Of a DNA stretch of 13,226 bases, positions 7,101-13,226 are shown in pieces. The stretch is from JAGLCW01 sp964427915 (GTDB lineage Bacteria; Caldisericota; Caldisericia; UBA6126), in contig CAYRWA010000038.1 of NCBI GenBank assembly GCA_964427915.1, positions 1 through 13,226 of the forward strand. The letters run 5' to 3'. Numbering within the stretch: the stretch's first letter is position 1; every line of letters begins with the position of its first letter. The translations under genes and the position numbers were made by a program. The notes beneath the pieces are model-generated. The model did no database searches, had not been told where the DNA came from, and worked only from the letters and a program-made list of their open reading frames with translations.

Positions 7101-8782
7101 TGAGAAAAAAAAACACAACTCTATATCGCACATGGAGACCTCGAACCTTTGATGAAATAATTGGGCAAAAAGAAATTGTTCGGGTTTTACAAAATGAAAT
7201 TCTTTATGACAAAATCCATCATGCATACTTGTTTTGTGGGCCAAGAGGAACAGGGAAAACGTCGTGTGCACGAATTCTAGCTCGAAGTCTCAACTGCCAG
7301 GAAGGTCCTGCCGTACAACCCTGCGGAAAATGTCACTCGTGCGCCTCCATTGAATCGGGTGTCAATTTAGATGTAATTGAAATAGATGCCGCCTCCAATC
7401 GTGGAGTAGATAATATCAGAGAGCTTCGCGAAAAAGTACACCTTACACCTGTTGAGTGTCGCTACAAGGTGTACATTATTGATGAAGTTCATATGCTTAC
7501 AGGGGAAGCCTTTAATGCCCTTTTGAAAACCCTTGAAGAACCCCCCAGTCATACGATTTTTATCATGGCAACAACAGAAGCTCATAAGCTGCCCAAAACC
7601 ATTGTCAGTCGGTGTCAAAAATTTGATTTTCATAGAATCTCTTCCCATGATATTGCTGAAAAATTACAGATGGAAGCAAAGGCAGAAGGCATTCATATTG
7701 ATTTTAAGGCCTTGCAAAAAATAGCAGAAAGTAGTGACGGAGCCATGAGAGATGCTGAGTCCATTTTGGATCAGCTATCTGTATTGACAAGCACCGAAGA
7801 AGCTATCCATGAATCCGATGTTCTGGCCCTTCTTGGTAAGAGCAACACGGAAACTCTATACAACATGGTGGAAAGTCTTTTTATTGGAGATTTTTCTTCG
7901 TTATTGGATGCATTGCAAGGTTTAGTATCCTCGGGTACTGATATATTCTTGTTTACGCAAGATCTTCTATCCTATTGTCGAGATATTGTCGTTCTTGCAG
8001 AAACTTTTGGGAAAAGCACTTTCCTTACAACTATACCTCATAGCGACAATGACCTGTATTTTGAACAAGCAAAAAAGATTCCTTTATCTCTTCTTATGAA
8101 ACTGACACTGCTTCTTTCCAACGCACTTCCTACTATGAAATATTTATCTCGCCCCGTATTACTGCTAGAAACAACGCTACTGCAAATGAAGTTTGTTATC
8201 GATCACCCCACTAAAAAAAAGGTATCTGCTGGCCACATCGGACAAAGATCCATAAACAATTCAACTCCAAAAAATGATTCTTCTACTATCCAGAAAACCC
8301 TTTCCTCTCAACCAAACGCCCCAGGGGCCTTTGCATCCTCCTCACCTACACCAAAAATACCCTTGCAGCAAGATATCACAATAGAACAACCTCCAGAAAT
8401 TAAAGATCCCCTTTGGAAAGAGTTTACACAGATACTCAAAACAGACTCTCCCGATCTATTCATTCACGTCATGAGAACACAACTGGTCAAAATCAATGAA
8501 GAAACTGCCTATATTGTATTTGCATTGGACAACAAGTTTAGCTACCAACAACTGAACAAAGAAAAGAACGTGCAAGAATTGAATCATCGATTTCAAGAAA
8601 AGTATCCGAATATGCCCCTACAGTTGATCCCAAAACTTGGCTTCAACCATGAAAAAGCCACATTGGACTTTAAAAAAGAAGAAGAAAAGGAAGAAATCAT
8701 AAAGGATCCCGTTATAATAGATACGTTAAAAACATTTAAAACAAGTATTGATACTGTTGAAAAAACCAATAAGGAGTTATGA
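7100..8782 (+). CDS. dnaX: DNA polymerase III subunit gamma/tau
   Basis: The 560-aa clamp-loader ATPase that loads the beta sliding clamp and, as tau, links polymerase cores. Near the N-terminus is YRTWRPRTFDEIIGQ. Walker A is GPRGTGKT (47-54). A four-Cys zinc module is at C66, C75, C78 and C81. Walker B is IIDEVH (126-131), and sensor 1/SRC is ATTEAHKLPKTIVSRCQKFDF. The clamp-loader collar reaches about residue 370. A low-complexity Ser/Pro/Gln linker follows, then a C-terminal tau-like domain (about 430-525) and a Lys/Glu-rich tail. The start at ATG 7100 was chosen over GTG 7097 because GGAGAG (7088-7093) is then 6 bases away rather than 3. An A8 run at codons 372-374 may cause a short gamma-like form. 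Confidence 0.96.
   Translation: MRKKNTTLYRTWRPRTFDEIIGQKEIVRVLQNEILYDKIHHAYLFCGPRGTGKTSCARILARSLNCQEGPAVQPCGKCHSCASIESGVNLDVIEIDAASNRGVDNIRELREKVHLTPVECRYKVYIIDEVHMLTGEAFNALLKTLEEPPSHTIFIMATTEAHKLPKTIVSRCQKFDFHRISSHDIAEKLQMEAKAEGIHIDFKALQKIAESSDGAMRDAESILDQLSVLTSTEEAIHESDVLALLGKSNTETLYNMVESLFIGDFSSLLDALQGLVSSGTDIFLFTQDLLSYCRDIVVLAETFGKSTFLTTIPHSDNDLYFEQAKKIPLSLLMKLTLLLSNALPTMKYLSRPVLLLETTLLQMKFVIDHPTKKKVSAGHIGQRSINNSTPKNDSSTIQKTLSSQPNAPGAFASSSPTPKIPLQQDITIEQPPEIKDPLWKEFTQILKTDSPDLFIHVMRTQLVKINEETAYIVFALDNKFSYQQLNKEKNVQELNHRFQEKYPNMPLQLIPKLGFNHEKATLDFKKEEEKEEIIKDPVIIDTLKTFKTSIDTVEKTNKEL
8213..8222 (+). other. candidate frameshift/slippage site in dnaX (A8GG)
   Basis: Eight A followed by GG hold a heptamer A-AAA-AAG (8215-8221) in the correct phase for -1 slippage, the same heptamer as in E. 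coli dnaX. It lies just after the clamp-loader collar. The -1 frame adds 18 residues and stops at TGA 8275-8277, giving a product of about 392 aa. The +1 frame stops at TAA 8253-8255. I find no convincing downstream hairpin or upstream SD-like stimulator, so transcriptional slippage, as in Thermus, is as likely as ribosomal frameshifting. Confidence 0.5.
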
Positions 8783-9078
8783 TGAACGTAATTGATCGAG
8801 CAAAAAATTTAAACAAATATAGAAAAATTGCTACCGAGTTAAGCAAGATGGCCTATGAAGCAGAAAACAAATCCAACACAGTAAAAGTAATTGTGAAAGG
8901 GGATATGAACGTTAAAAGCATTGAAATTGACCCCGACTATATTCAAGAAGTACGACCAGAACTCCTACAAAAAAGCATTCGCGACGTAGTCAATATGGCT
9001 CTCAATAAAGCAAAAGTAGCCACTCAAAAAGAAACAAAAAAACTAGCTGAGGAGATGGGCCTTAACTTGCCCATGTAG
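8782..9078 (+). CDS. ybaB: YbaB/EbfC family nucleoid-associated protein
   Basis: A 98-aa small DNA-binding protein that forms dimers and is almost always encoded between dnaX and recR in bacteria. The signature is VKVIVKGDMNVKSIEIDPDYI (36-56), then helices LLQKSIRDVVNMALNKAK and a C-terminal LNLPM that resembles the usual GLNLPG ending. The Gly-rich stretch common before the first strand is replaced by AENKSN. Two adjacent ATG codons exist (8779 and 8782). The second is chosen because AAGGAG (8771-8776) is then 5 bases away rather than 2; using it, the overlap with the dnaX stop is one base. Confidence 0.92.
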   Translation: MNVIDRAKNLNKYRKIATELSKMAYEAENKSNTVKVIVKGDMNVKSIEIDPDYIQEVRPELLQKSIRDVVNMALNKAKVATQKETKKLAEEMGLNLPM

Positions 9079-9081
9079 TGC

Positions 9082-9696
9082 ATGGCATATTACACTCCTG
9101 GCTACCAAAGAGCCATTGAAGAATTAAGCAAATTACCAGGCGTTGGACCAAAAAGCGCAGAAAAATTAGCGGACTACATCCTTCATCTGAAACCTGATTA
9201 CTTTGATCAGTTTATGGATGTGTTAGAATCGATGAGAAAAAATGTCCATCCTTGTAAAAAATGCTTTCACCTAACGGAAGGATCATTGTGTTCGATATGC
9301 GCAGACCCTTCGAGAGATTCCCATACAATATGCGTTGTAGAAAAAGAAAAAGATGTTTTAGCCATCGAAAAAACAGGCTCCTACAAAGGATTATACCATG
9401 TATTAGAAGGGTCAATTAACCCGCTCCATGGTATAGGGCCGGAAAAAGTACGTATCAAAGAGCTGTTCGACCGAATCCAACAAGAACCTATTCAGGAAAT
9501 TATTCTTGCACTCAACTTCAGCCAAACTGGTGATTTAACCTGCATGTACATCATTCATCAACTGAAACAGATACCCCTACAAATAACTCGTTTAGCATCT
9601 GGCATTCCTACGGGAACAGATATAGAGTTTGCGGATGCAAAAACCCTTCAAGCTGCCTTTAAGGGTAGAGAAAAGTATGAAATGGAGGAACTGTAA
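9082..9696 (+). CDS. recR: recombination mediator protein RecR
   Basis: A 204-aa protein, normal length. It acts with RecO (and RecF) to load RecA onto SSB-coated DNA. A helix-hairpin-helix (LPGVGPKSAEKLA, 18-30) is followed by a C4 zinc finger (C58, C61, C70, C73). The Toprim domain (82-175) starts ICVVEKEKDVLAIEKTG. The C-terminal segment LASGIPTGTDIEFAD replaces the usual GIPVGGDLEYAD. The normally very conserved NPTxEGExTA reads N145-FSQTGDLT-C154. There is no Shine-Dalgarno close to the ATG; it follows the ybaB stop by three bases in the same frame (TAG TGC ATG), so translation is probably coupled. Confidence 0.95.
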   Translation: MAYYTPGYQRAIEELSKLPGVGPKSAEKLADYILHLKPDYFDQFMDVLESMRKNVHPCKKCFHLTEGSLCSICADPSRDSHTICVVEKEKDVLAIEKTGSYKGLYHVLEGSINPLHGIGPEKVRIKELFDRIQQEPIQEIILALNFSQTGDLTCMYIIHQLKQIPLQITRLASGIPTGTDIEFADAKTLQAAFKGREKYEMEEL

Positions 9697-10046
9697 TGCG
9701 ACGGATCCTTGTAACCATTGTATCAAACTGGTTGTGCTTTCTGATTGTAGGAGAGCTCTTTCCAGCATGGATTGCAGTTGGGAATTGGAAAGTAGCCTTT
9801 CTGGGAGGTCTTGTATTAGGACTGGTCAACACATTTTTAAAGCCACTTCTTACCATCATTACTCTCCCCCTTCATGTCATCACATTTGGACTCTTTGCCT
9901 TCGTGATTAATGCAATCGTTTTGTTTCTAACTTCGTCCCTCATTGATGGCATTACAATCCCTTCTTTTTGGCCATACGCATTACTAACAGCTATTGCCTT
10001 TTCTATTCTCAATTGGATACTACTGATTGTCCTACGAGGAAAATAA
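9696..10046 (+). CDS. PF04020 (holin superfamily IV / YvlD-like) membrane protein
   Basis: A 116-aa integral membrane protein with four hydrophobic segments (about 4-22, 31-48, 55-80 and 90-113). The pattern LVNTFLKPLLTIITLPLHVITFGLFAFVINAIVLFLTSSLIDG (43-85) fits the PF04020 family, named for a mycobacteriophage holin but present as a chromosomal gene in many bacteria, where its function is mostly unknown. The start overlaps the recR stop by one base (TAATG), with GGAGG 7 bases upstream. It is embedded in a housekeeping operon, so it is not evidence for a prophage. Confidence 0.85.
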   Translation: MRRILVTIVSNWLCFLIVGELFPAWIAVGNWKVAFLGGLVLGLVNTFLKPLLTIITLPLHVITFGLFAFVINAIVLFLTSSLIDGITIPSFWPYALLTAIAFSILNWILLIVLRGK

Positions 10047-10068
10047 ACCGATACATAAGGAGATTTTC

Positions 10069-11895
10069 ATGTGTGGAGTATTTGGAATTATTTATGCCCA
10101 CGACACAAATGAATTGGGCAACACTCTCATTAAGGGTTCGCGAAAACTAGTTTATCGAGGATATGATTCCGCTGGGTTTGCTGCTTTTCAAGACAATGGG
10201 TCTACATTGCTTCGAAAAGGTCCTGGCATGCTAGAAGATATCATACGCGAAGAAAAAATTTCTGATTTTGCTGGAAGTAGGGGAATTGTTCAGCTTCGCT
10301 GGGCAACGTTTGGTGAGCCAAATTTTGAGAATTCTCAACCACACTATGATTCTGACAAAGATATTATAGGGGCACACAACGGAAATATTGTCAACACAGA
10401 ACAGCTTATTGAAGATTTCAAACAAAATGGCATGATCGTCCGTGGTACAAACGATGGAGAGATGGTTGTACACGCCTACGAAAAATTCTATGACCAGTTA
10501 CATGACCCAAAACAAGCCATGATGAAAGCTCAAACTCTTCTACAGGGAGATTATGCCTTTGTTTGTGGGAACGTGAATCAGCACCAGCTTCTTGCTGTAA
10601 AAATGGGGTCTTCTTTGTATATGGGCATTGGGGACAACTTCATTGTTTGCTCTTCTGACCTGGGCTCTATTTTACAATTTACTCGCAATATTGTCTTTCT
10701 TAAAGATGGTGATCTTGTTTTATACAACGATTCTGAATACCATGTTTACGATATTCACACTGGTAAAGAAATTCAAAGACCTGTTGAAGAATGCACCATT
10801 AGTATTGAAGAAGCCAATTTGTTTGGTTTTGATCACTATATGATCAAAGAAATTCATGAACAACCAAAAAAAGTGCAAGAGCTTCATGATTTATTGGAAA
10901 ACACGCAGTCCAATATGGATGATTGTATCGATCTTATCAATCAATCAGAGCATGTTTATTTAGTTGCTTCGGGCACTTCCTACCATGCTGCTGTTGTAGG
11001 GGCTTACTATTTAAATCATCTTGCTGGCATTCATGCAGTACCCGTTCTTGCAGGTTACTTTAACGAATACTACAACGTTTCCCCCACTGCCAAGGATGTC
11101 ATTTTCTGTGTATCACAAAGCGGGGAAACCAAAGATGTAATCAACGTGATCAATCCCATTCTTCACAATACAAGTGCCAAAATTATAAGTATGGTGAATG
11201 TGATAGGGTCTTCGATTACTCAAAAATCTGAAATCGTAATCAATGTAGCAGCAGGGCTTGAAACTAGTGTTCCCGCTACAAAATCGTACATGAATCAACT
11301 CTTTGCTTTTCTATATCTATCTGCCTACGCTGGTAGAAAGAAAAATATGGATAAAGCAGAAGAAGTGTACAGCCAGCTCTCCATTGTCCCTAACTTGCTG
11401 CAAACAACAATTGATCAAACAAAAGAAGAAGCCAAAGAAATTGCAGATTTACTGGTGCAACGAGGAACTGACCTGTATTGCTTGGGATATGGAATCCAAT
11501 ATGGTACCGCCCTAGAGGGGGCTTTAAAAATTAAAGAAGTGTATTATAAACATTGCGAAGGAATGTACTCCTCTGAATTTAAACATGGCCCTCTTTCAAT
11601 TGTAGACGAGGGGTATCCCATCCTTTTCCCAGCTAGTCCAGCAGATGATCATATGGTTATAAGCCATATAAATGAAATCAGGGTTCGAAAGGGAAACGTC
11701 ATTGTCATTTCTCCTCAATACCATGGATATATGAAAGCAGCTTCCCAGTTAATTGCTGTTCCTGATTCGGATCATTATTTCATTCCCTTAACCACTGTGA
11801 TTGTATTGCAATTAATAGCATATTACGCAAGCATTCAGGCTGACCTGAACCCTGATTTTCCTAGAAACATTAGCAAAACATTGACGGTAGACTAA
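10069..11895 (+). CDS. glmS: glutamine--fructose-6-phosphate aminotransferase (GlmS-type), divergent
   Basis: A 608-aa protein, the family length. It makes glucosamine-6-phosphate from fructose-6-phosphate and glutamine, the entry to cell-wall amino sugars. The N-terminal Ntn amidotransferase has nucleophile Cys2 (MCGVFGI), R77-W78, HNGN (103-106) and D129. Two SIS domains carry SGTSYH (301-306), SQSGET (349-354), KE490, KHGPL with His506, and the C-terminal FPRNISKTLTVD with Lys603. These catalytic positions are kept. Divergent points are LRWATFGEP (usually TRWATHG), HNGNIVN, which is PurF-like, and ETSVPATKSY (usually GVASTKAF). A paralogue with a different sugar substrate is therefore possible. 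The start was set at 10069 because AAGGAG lies 6 bases upstream and because Cys2 must follow the initiator Met; an earlier in-frame codon at 10027 would bury it. No glmS ribozyme fits the 22-base upstream gap. Confidence 0.88.
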   Translation: MCGVFGIIYAHDTNELGNTLIKGSRKLVYRGYDSAGFAAFQDNGSTLLRKGPGMLEDIIREEKISDFAGSRGIVQLRWATFGEPNFENSQPHYDSDKDIIGAHNGNIVNTEQLIEDFKQNGMIVRGTNDGEMVVHAYEKFYDQLHDPKQAMMKAQTLLQGDYAFVCGNVNQHQLLAVKMGSSLYMGIGDNFIVCSSDLGSILQFTRNIVFLKDGDLVLYNDSEYHVYDIHTGKEIQRPVEECTISIEEANLFGFDHYMIKEIHEQPKKVQELHDLLENTQSNMDDCIDLINQSEHVYLVASGTSYHAAVVGAYYLNHLAGIHAVPVLAGYFNEYYNVSPTAKDVIFCVSQSGETKDVINVINPILHNTSAKIISMVNVIGSSITQKSEIVINVAAGLETSVPATKSYMNQLFAFLYLSAYAGRKKNMDKAEEVYSQLSIVPNLLQTTIDQTKEEAKEIADLLVQRGTDLYCLGYGIQYGTALEGALKIKEVYYKHCEGMYSSEFKHGPLSIVDEGYPILFPASPADDHMVISHINEIRVRKGNVIVISPQYHGYMKAASQLIAVPDSDHYFIPLTTVIVLQLIAYYASIQADLNPDFPRNISKTLTVD

Positions 11896-12614
11896 TGCAT
11901 AGAGAAAGACCCTACAATCAAATTCGAAAAACTATTATTACGCCCTACTACCTCGAAAAGCATCCTGCCTCTGTTCTTATTGAAATGGGGTATACAAAAG
12001 TACTCTGCGGTGCCACTATTGAAGAAAAAACGCCCTATTTCCTAAAAAATAGTGATGTTGGTTGGATTACGGCAGAATATGCAATGCTCCCGTGTAGTGG
12101 GGATGGAAGAAACAACAGAGACAATGGCACTCACCGTAATGGTCGCAATATGGAGATTCAACGGTTGATTGGCAGATGTCTTCGAACTGCTTTCAACCTG
12201 CAGTATGTAAAGGACCTAACGGTAACCATTGACTGCGATGTCATTCAGGCTGATGGTGGAACGCGCACCGCTGCAATAACAGGATCATTTGTTGCCGCTA
12301 TGCTCGCATTTCAAATGAGAAACATTAGCCCCCATGTTTGTGAGAAGAAAATAGCCGCTATCAGCGTGGGAATGGTTCACAATGAAATCCTTTTAGACCT
12401 GGATTATCACGATGATTCTCAAGCACAAGTTGACTGCAATATTGTAATGGACGAAGAAGGTCGAATTATTGAAATCCAAGGAACTGGTGAAAAAAAACCG
12501 TTTACACTATCGGAACTAGACACCATCCTTTCCTTAGGTTTTGCAGGCATTCAAGAGATTATGCTACTACAAGAACAGGCTCTTCAAATCAAACCCCCTC
12601 CGTCATGCACATAA
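11895..12614 (+). CDS. rph: ribonuclease PH
   Basis: A 239-aa phosphate-dependent 3'-5' exoribonuclease that trims tRNA precursor tails; the family forms hexameric rings. Signatures are VGWITAEYAMLP (55-66), GRNMEIQRLIGRCLR (83-97), DCDVIQADGGTRTAAITG (113-130) with phosphate-binding GGTR124, and VGMVHNEILLDLDYHDDSQAQVDCNIVM. The start is MHRERPYNQIR; the usual RxDGR is changed to RERPY. LPCSGDGRNNRD replaces the common LPxATxxRxxRE. There is no clear Shine-Dalgarno; the ATG overlaps the glmS stop by one base (TAATG), pointing to coupled translation. The end overlaps rdgB by 10 bases. Confidence 0.95.
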   Translation: MHRERPYNQIRKTIITPYYLEKHPASVLIEMGYTKVLCGATIEEKTPYFLKNSDVGWITAEYAMLPCSGDGRNNRDNGTHRNGRNMEIQRLIGRCLRTAFNLQYVKDLTVTIDCDVIQADGGTRTAAITGSFVAAMLAFQMRNISPHVCEKKIAAISVGMVHNEILLDLDYHDDSQAQVDCNIVMDEEGRIIEIQGTGEKKPFTLSELDTILSLGFAGIQEIMLLQEQALQIKPPPSCT

Positions 12615-13226
12615 TTCTTGCCTCATCGAATCAACATAAACTGCAGGAAATACAAGAAAAAATTGGCTTCCTTTCGATCCCTCTTCTGTTAAGTTCTGAC
12701 AAAGGCATCACCATAGACTCTTCTGTAGAAAAGTTTTCAACGTATCGTGAAAACGCAAAGGCAAAATGCGATGCAGTTGTACAGCAACTCCCGCGATGCA
12801 ACGATTTCATTTGTATTGCGGATGACTCAGGGATAGAAGTTCCCGTTCTGGGAAATATTCCGGGGGTTCATTCTGCTCGGTTCGCTCCATCGGGAAAGGA
12901 TACCGATCACCGCATAAAATTGCTACAAATGCTTCGTGACTTTGAGTTCACTCAGAAGCATTGCCATTTTACTTGCGTGCTATGCTGTTGGGTGCAACAT
13001 CAATACTACTTTTTTGAGGGACGAGTTGATGGTTTTGTCCTTGGTTTTGAACGAGGAGAACAGGGCTTTGGATACGATCCCTTGTTTTATTATCCTCCCT
13101 ACCAAAAAACATTTGCAGAAATTTCTTCCGAGAAGAAAAACCAAGTAAGCCATCGGGGAAGAGCACTGGAAAAAGTGGCAACGTTTCTGAAGAAGTACCA
13201 AAGGTGGGACTCGAACCCACACGAGG
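12605..13226 (+). CDS. rdgB: XTP/dITP diphosphatase (RdgB/HAM1 family), 3' end outside window
   Basis: A house-cleaning pyrophosphatase that removes ITP, dITP and XTP from the nucleotide pool. 207 codons are open to the window edge. Signatures are ILASSNQHKLQEI (4-16), ENAKAKCDA (49-57), ADDSGIEVPVLGNIPGVHSARF (72-93) with Asp73/Asp74, GFGYDPLF (154-161) and SHRGRAL (182-188). Rph overlap is 10 bases and no Shine-Dalgarno is visible, as with rph. The family domain normally ends about ten residues after SHRGRAL, which is residue 197 here, but no stop codon occurs there. The frame instead continues as YQRWDSNPHE through the complement of a minus-strand tRNA, so the stop lies beyond the window. 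Confidence 0.93.
   Translation, partial: MHIILASSNQHKLQEIQEKIGFLSIPLLLSSDKGITIDSSVEKFSTYRENAKAKCDAVVQQLPRCNDFICIADDSGIEVPVLGNIPGVHSARFAPSGKDTDHRIKLLQMLRDFEFTQKHCHFTCVLCCWVQHQYYFFEGRVDGFVLGFERGEQGFGYDPLFYYPPYQKTFAEISSEKKNQVSHRGRALEKVATFLKKYQRWDSNPHE
13196..13226 (-). tRNA. tRNA, 3' part only (probably Leu), truncated by window edge
   Basis: On the minus strand there is a T arm GTGGG-TTCGAGT-CCCAC (13220-13204), then a 3' acceptor strand CTTTGGT (13203-13197) and discriminator A (T13196 on plus). CCA is not encoded. The anticodon is outside the window. The order CGTGTGGGTTCGAGTCCCAC before an A discriminator resembles the end of bacterial tRNA-Leu, but identity cannot be settled. It lies antisense to the open end of rdgB. 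Confidence 0.85.

Noticed and set aside
7105..7113. Nine-A run at codons 2-5 of dnaX as a second slippage site
   Set aside because: Slippage here would only destroy the product at its start, and A runs are expected in this AT-rich sequence; no support for a programmed role.
9696..10046. Holin-family protein as sign of a prophage
   Set aside because: PF04020 proteins are common chromosomal genes, and the flanking genes are all housekeeping; no phage genes or attachment sites are visible.
10027..10068. Earlier in-frame start for the GlmS-like protein
   Set aside because: It overlaps the preceding membrane protein gene and would bury Cys2, the nucleophile that must become N-terminal.

Overview
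The window is a compact, AT-rich stretch of bacterial chromosome. It carries housekeeping genes, most likely from a low-GC Gram-positive (Firmicutes, Clostridia-like). The reasons are strong GGAGG-type ribosome binding sites, A/T-rich sigma-A-type promoters, tRNA genes with and without encoded CCA, a copper-amine-oxidase-N-like secreted protein of the kind common in Clostridia, and the gene order dnaX-ybaB-recR. This assignment is inference; there is no rRNA or species-specific marker here.

Layout: (1) 1-387, plus strand: a tRNA cluster Arg(TCG), Lys(CTT), Gly(GCC), Leu(TAG), ending at a hairpin terminator (416-446) that also serves the genes arriving from the other side. (2) 465-4948, minus strand: one apparent transcription unit, read right to left: tRNA-Gly(CCC), tRNA-Cys(GCA), a secreted coiled-coil protein, tRNA-Leu(TAA), a small single-pass membrane protein, and a LonC/LonB-like protease. 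tRNAs and mRNAs alternate, and two protein genes start only 16-19 bases after a tRNA 3' end. (3) 4952-4998: two divergent promoters whose -10 boxes overlap; one drives the minus unit and the other the plus operon. (4) 5027-13226, plus strand: a tightly packed nine-gene operon, yjbQ-argS-dnaX-ybaB-recR-(PF04020 membrane protein)-glmS-like-rph-rdgB, with gaps of 25 bases or less and several 1-10 base overlaps. (5) 13196-13226: the 3' part of a minus-strand tRNA that overlaps the end of rdgB and runs off the window.

The plus operon joins translation (argS), replication and recombination (dnaX, ybaB, recR), amino-sugar synthesis (glmS-like), tRNA 3' trimming (rph) and nucleotide-pool cleaning (rdgB). 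Several tRNAs here lack an encoded CCA, so their 3' ends need processing, which is RNase PH's kind of work, though any link is only suggestive.

I see no mobile element, CRISPR array, toxin-antitoxin or defence system, and no clear sign of a wholly new system. The points most worth checking are the A8 slippage site in dnaX, the degenerate HIGH motif of ArgRS, the tRNA/mRNA mosaic unit, the overlapping divergent promoters, the divergent Toprim motif of RecR, the divergent GlmS, and the rdgB/tRNA antisense overlap.
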